From contig JAEZGR010000096.1 of the NCBI GenBank assembly GCA_023437255.1, positions 1-8,931 on the forward strand: a stretch of 8,931 bases of DNA. The letters are read 5' to 3'. Shown in pieces: positions 7,688 through 8,931 of the stretch. A model generated the notes under the pieces. The model worked only from the letters and a program-made list of their open reading frames with translations. It did not search any database and was not told where the DNA came from. Within the stretch, counting starts at the first letter, position 1. Each line of letters starts with the position of its first letter. The stretch comes from Pseudomonadota bacterium. GTDB taxonomy: Bacteria; Pseudomonadota; Gammaproteobacteria; Burkholderiales; Burkholderiaceae_B. The translations under genes and the position numbers were made by a program.

Positions 7688-8931
7688 TCAGGCTCCGGGG
7701 CTCAAGGTCTTGCGCATCACCCAGGCGTCTTCGCGAGTGCCGCCGGGCGCGGGGTAATAGTCCTTGCGCACGGCGATCTGCTCGAAGCCGTGCCGGTCAT
7801 AGAATGCCAGCGCGTTCGCATTGGAAGGCCGCACTTCAAGAAGGATGGCCGGCAAATCGCGCGCGCGCGCTTCCTTTTCACAATGGCGGATCAACGCGGT
7901 GCCAACACCGCTGCGTTGTGCATCCGGCGCGACTGCCAGGACAAGGAGATGAGCCAAGTCGGGCGCGTAGAGGGTCATGCTGAAACCCACGATACGCCCG
8001 TGCTGCTGGGCCACCCACCCGCCGTAACCCGCCTTCAGGCCGTCGGAAAAATTGCCGGCAGTCCAGGGAAACGCCTGAACCGAGGCTTCGATGGCAGCCA
8101 CCACCGGAACATCGCTCTGGCCCATGGGTCGCAGCGCCACGCCCAGACCCTGCGCCTTGGGATTGCCGCCCAGGCCCTGCTCCCGTTCGCTGGTGGTGAA
8201 CGCCACCTTGTCGCGCACATACAGAGGTGCCGCCTCTTCGGGCAGAACATGCTGACCGGCTTCGAACATGGGCATCGCCAGCCGGCCCACCGCGGCGGCA
8301 TCCGGTCGCAGCGAAGGCCCGATGTCGAGCGCCAGCCCCTCGGGCGACGCCAACGTCTGCCAACCGGGGCACAGATGCAGACCATCGCCGATCAAACGGA
8401 CCTGGCGTGCGCCGTGCAGACTGAGAAGGGACTGCGCAGCCTGCTCGAGCCATTGGGGGAGATCGCTGGCAGCCAGCAGCACCGGCGCCTGCACGGTCAC
8501 CCAGCCCTCGGCCGTGGGCAGATACCCCCCCAGATAGACTTCGCCCATGCGGGCATCGTGCACGACAACCCGCACGGCATCGGCCAGCTCGGATGGCGCG
8601 ATTTCGAGGTCGCGCTGCGCCACGGCCATGAGACTCACCACGGGTACCACGGGAATCTGCAAAGCGAAGGCAATACCCTGAGCCACCCCGCAGGCCACCC
8701 TCAGACCCGTGAAACCGCCCGGCCCCTGGCCAAACGCCACGCCAGACAAGGCGCTGCGCCCGAGGCCCCGTTCGGAGAGCAGCTGATCGGCCATGGGTAG
8801 CAGGCGTTCGGCATGCTCGCCAACGGCATCGTGCTCGAGTCGGGACACGGACAGGCGGCCGTCGGCGCGGCGCGAAACCAGGGCGACGCCGCAGACGCTG
8901 CCGGACGTTTCAAGGGCAAGGAGATGGACAG
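7688..8931 (-). CDS. TsaB-RimI fusion: tRNA t6A synthesis subunit joined to ribosomal protein S18 N-acetyltransferase (5' end just outside window)
   Basis: One open frame encodes two proteins that are usually separate. The first part (8931 to about 8177) is TsaB, the non-catalytic partner of TsaD in making threonylcarbamoyl-adenosine at position 37 of tRNAs: my hand translation from the edge reads VHLLALETSGSVCGVAL, typical of the TsaB start, then GPGGFTGLR (about 8725-8699), DARMGEVY, and PLYVRDKVA near its usual end. After about 12 linker residues the second part (about 8140-7688) is a GNAT acetyltransferase of RimI type: acetyl-CoA loop QRSGVG, LEVRPSNANALAFY with the probable catalytic Glu, and YYPAPGGTRED near the end with the conserved Tyr. 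RimI acetylates the N-terminal alanine of S18. No stop codon or frameshift separates the halves. A GTG at 8848 is an internal start candidate but would delete the TsaB N-terminus; the real start lies a few codons beyond the window. udg follows after 3 bp. Confidence 0.93.
   Translation of the reverse strand, partial: VHLLALETSGSVCGVALVSRRADGRLSVSRLEHDAVGEHAERLLPMADQLLSERGLGRSALSGVAFGQGPGGFTGLRVACGVAQGIAFALQIPVVPVVSLMAVAQRDLEIAPSELADAVRVVVHDARMGEVYLGGYLPTAEGWVTVQAPVLLAASDLPQWLEQAAQSLLSLHGARQVRLIGDGLHLCPGWQTLASPEGLALDIGPSLRPDAAAVGRLAMPMFEAGQHVLPEEAAPLYVRDKVAFTTSEREQGLGGNPKAQGLGVALRPMGQSDVPVVAAIEASVQAFPWTAGNFSDGLKAGYGGWVAQQHGRIVGFSMTLYAPDLAHLLVLAVAPDAQRSGVGTALIRHCEKEARARDLPAILLEVRPSNANALAFYDRHGFEQIAVRKDYYPAPGGTREDAWVMRKTLSPGA
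7693..7696 (-). promoter_or_regulatory. Ribosome binding site of udg inside the rimI 3' end
   Basis: GGAG on the minus strand, 8 nt before the ATG at 7684, lies within the last codons of the tsaB-rimI fusion. It fixes the udg start and implies translation of udg from a shared message. Confidence 0.6.

Noticed and set aside
7571..8800. 409-codon open frame on the plus strand opposite tsaB-rimI
   Set aside because: A shadow of the minus-strand gene, rich in His, Arg, Gln and Gly with no recognisable motif.

Overview
The window carries six protein genes of ordinary chromosomal housekeeping type, packed with almost no spare DNA. Its high G+C content, the gene order smc-zipA-ligA, a Smc protein rather than MukB, and a family 4 uracil-DNA glycosylase with a proline-rich front end all suggest a betaproteobacterium of the order Burkholderiales, most like the Alcaligenaceae (Bordetella/Achromobacter relatives). 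That placement rests on remembered protein likeness, not on a search.

Left block (1-5240, minus strand): smc (chromosome condensation), then zipA (FtsZ tether of the divisome), then ligA (NAD-dependent DNA ligase, cut by the left edge of the window after about 209 residues). smc and zipA are 46 bp apart, and that gap holds a possible 13-codon leader ORF. zipA and ligA share an ATGA overlap. The three genes look like one transcription unit joining chromosome organisation, septum assembly and replication/repair ligation. The ZipA-like protein appears to hold two tandem copies of the FtsZ-binding domain, and the Smc hinge lacks the glycine-rich motif of the Bacillus protein; these are the two protein-level points most worth checking.

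Middle (5241-5463): a 223-bp divergent intergenic region. It has a fair sigma70-like promoter for the rightward gene, a weak -10 candidate for smc, a perfect 8-bp G+C-rich inverted repeat and an A+T-rich tract. Both flanking genes use non-ATG starts (smc GTG, lplT TTG).

Right block: lplT (plus strand, lysophospholipid transporter) runs tail-to-tail into udg and overlaps it by 47 bp. On the minus strand a tsaB-rimI fusion, truncated by only a few codons at the right edge, is followed after 3 bp by udg. These two form a second operon: tRNA threonylcarbamoyl-adenosine synthesis, acetylation of ribosomal protein S18, and removal of uracil from DNA.

I see no RNA gene, mobile element, CRISPR array, phage remnant or defence system, and no wholly new system. 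The interest lies in variations on known core genes: the domain duplication in ZipA, the Smc hinge, the TsaB-RimI fusion, the UDG extension, the zipA leader ORF and the lplT/udg overlap.
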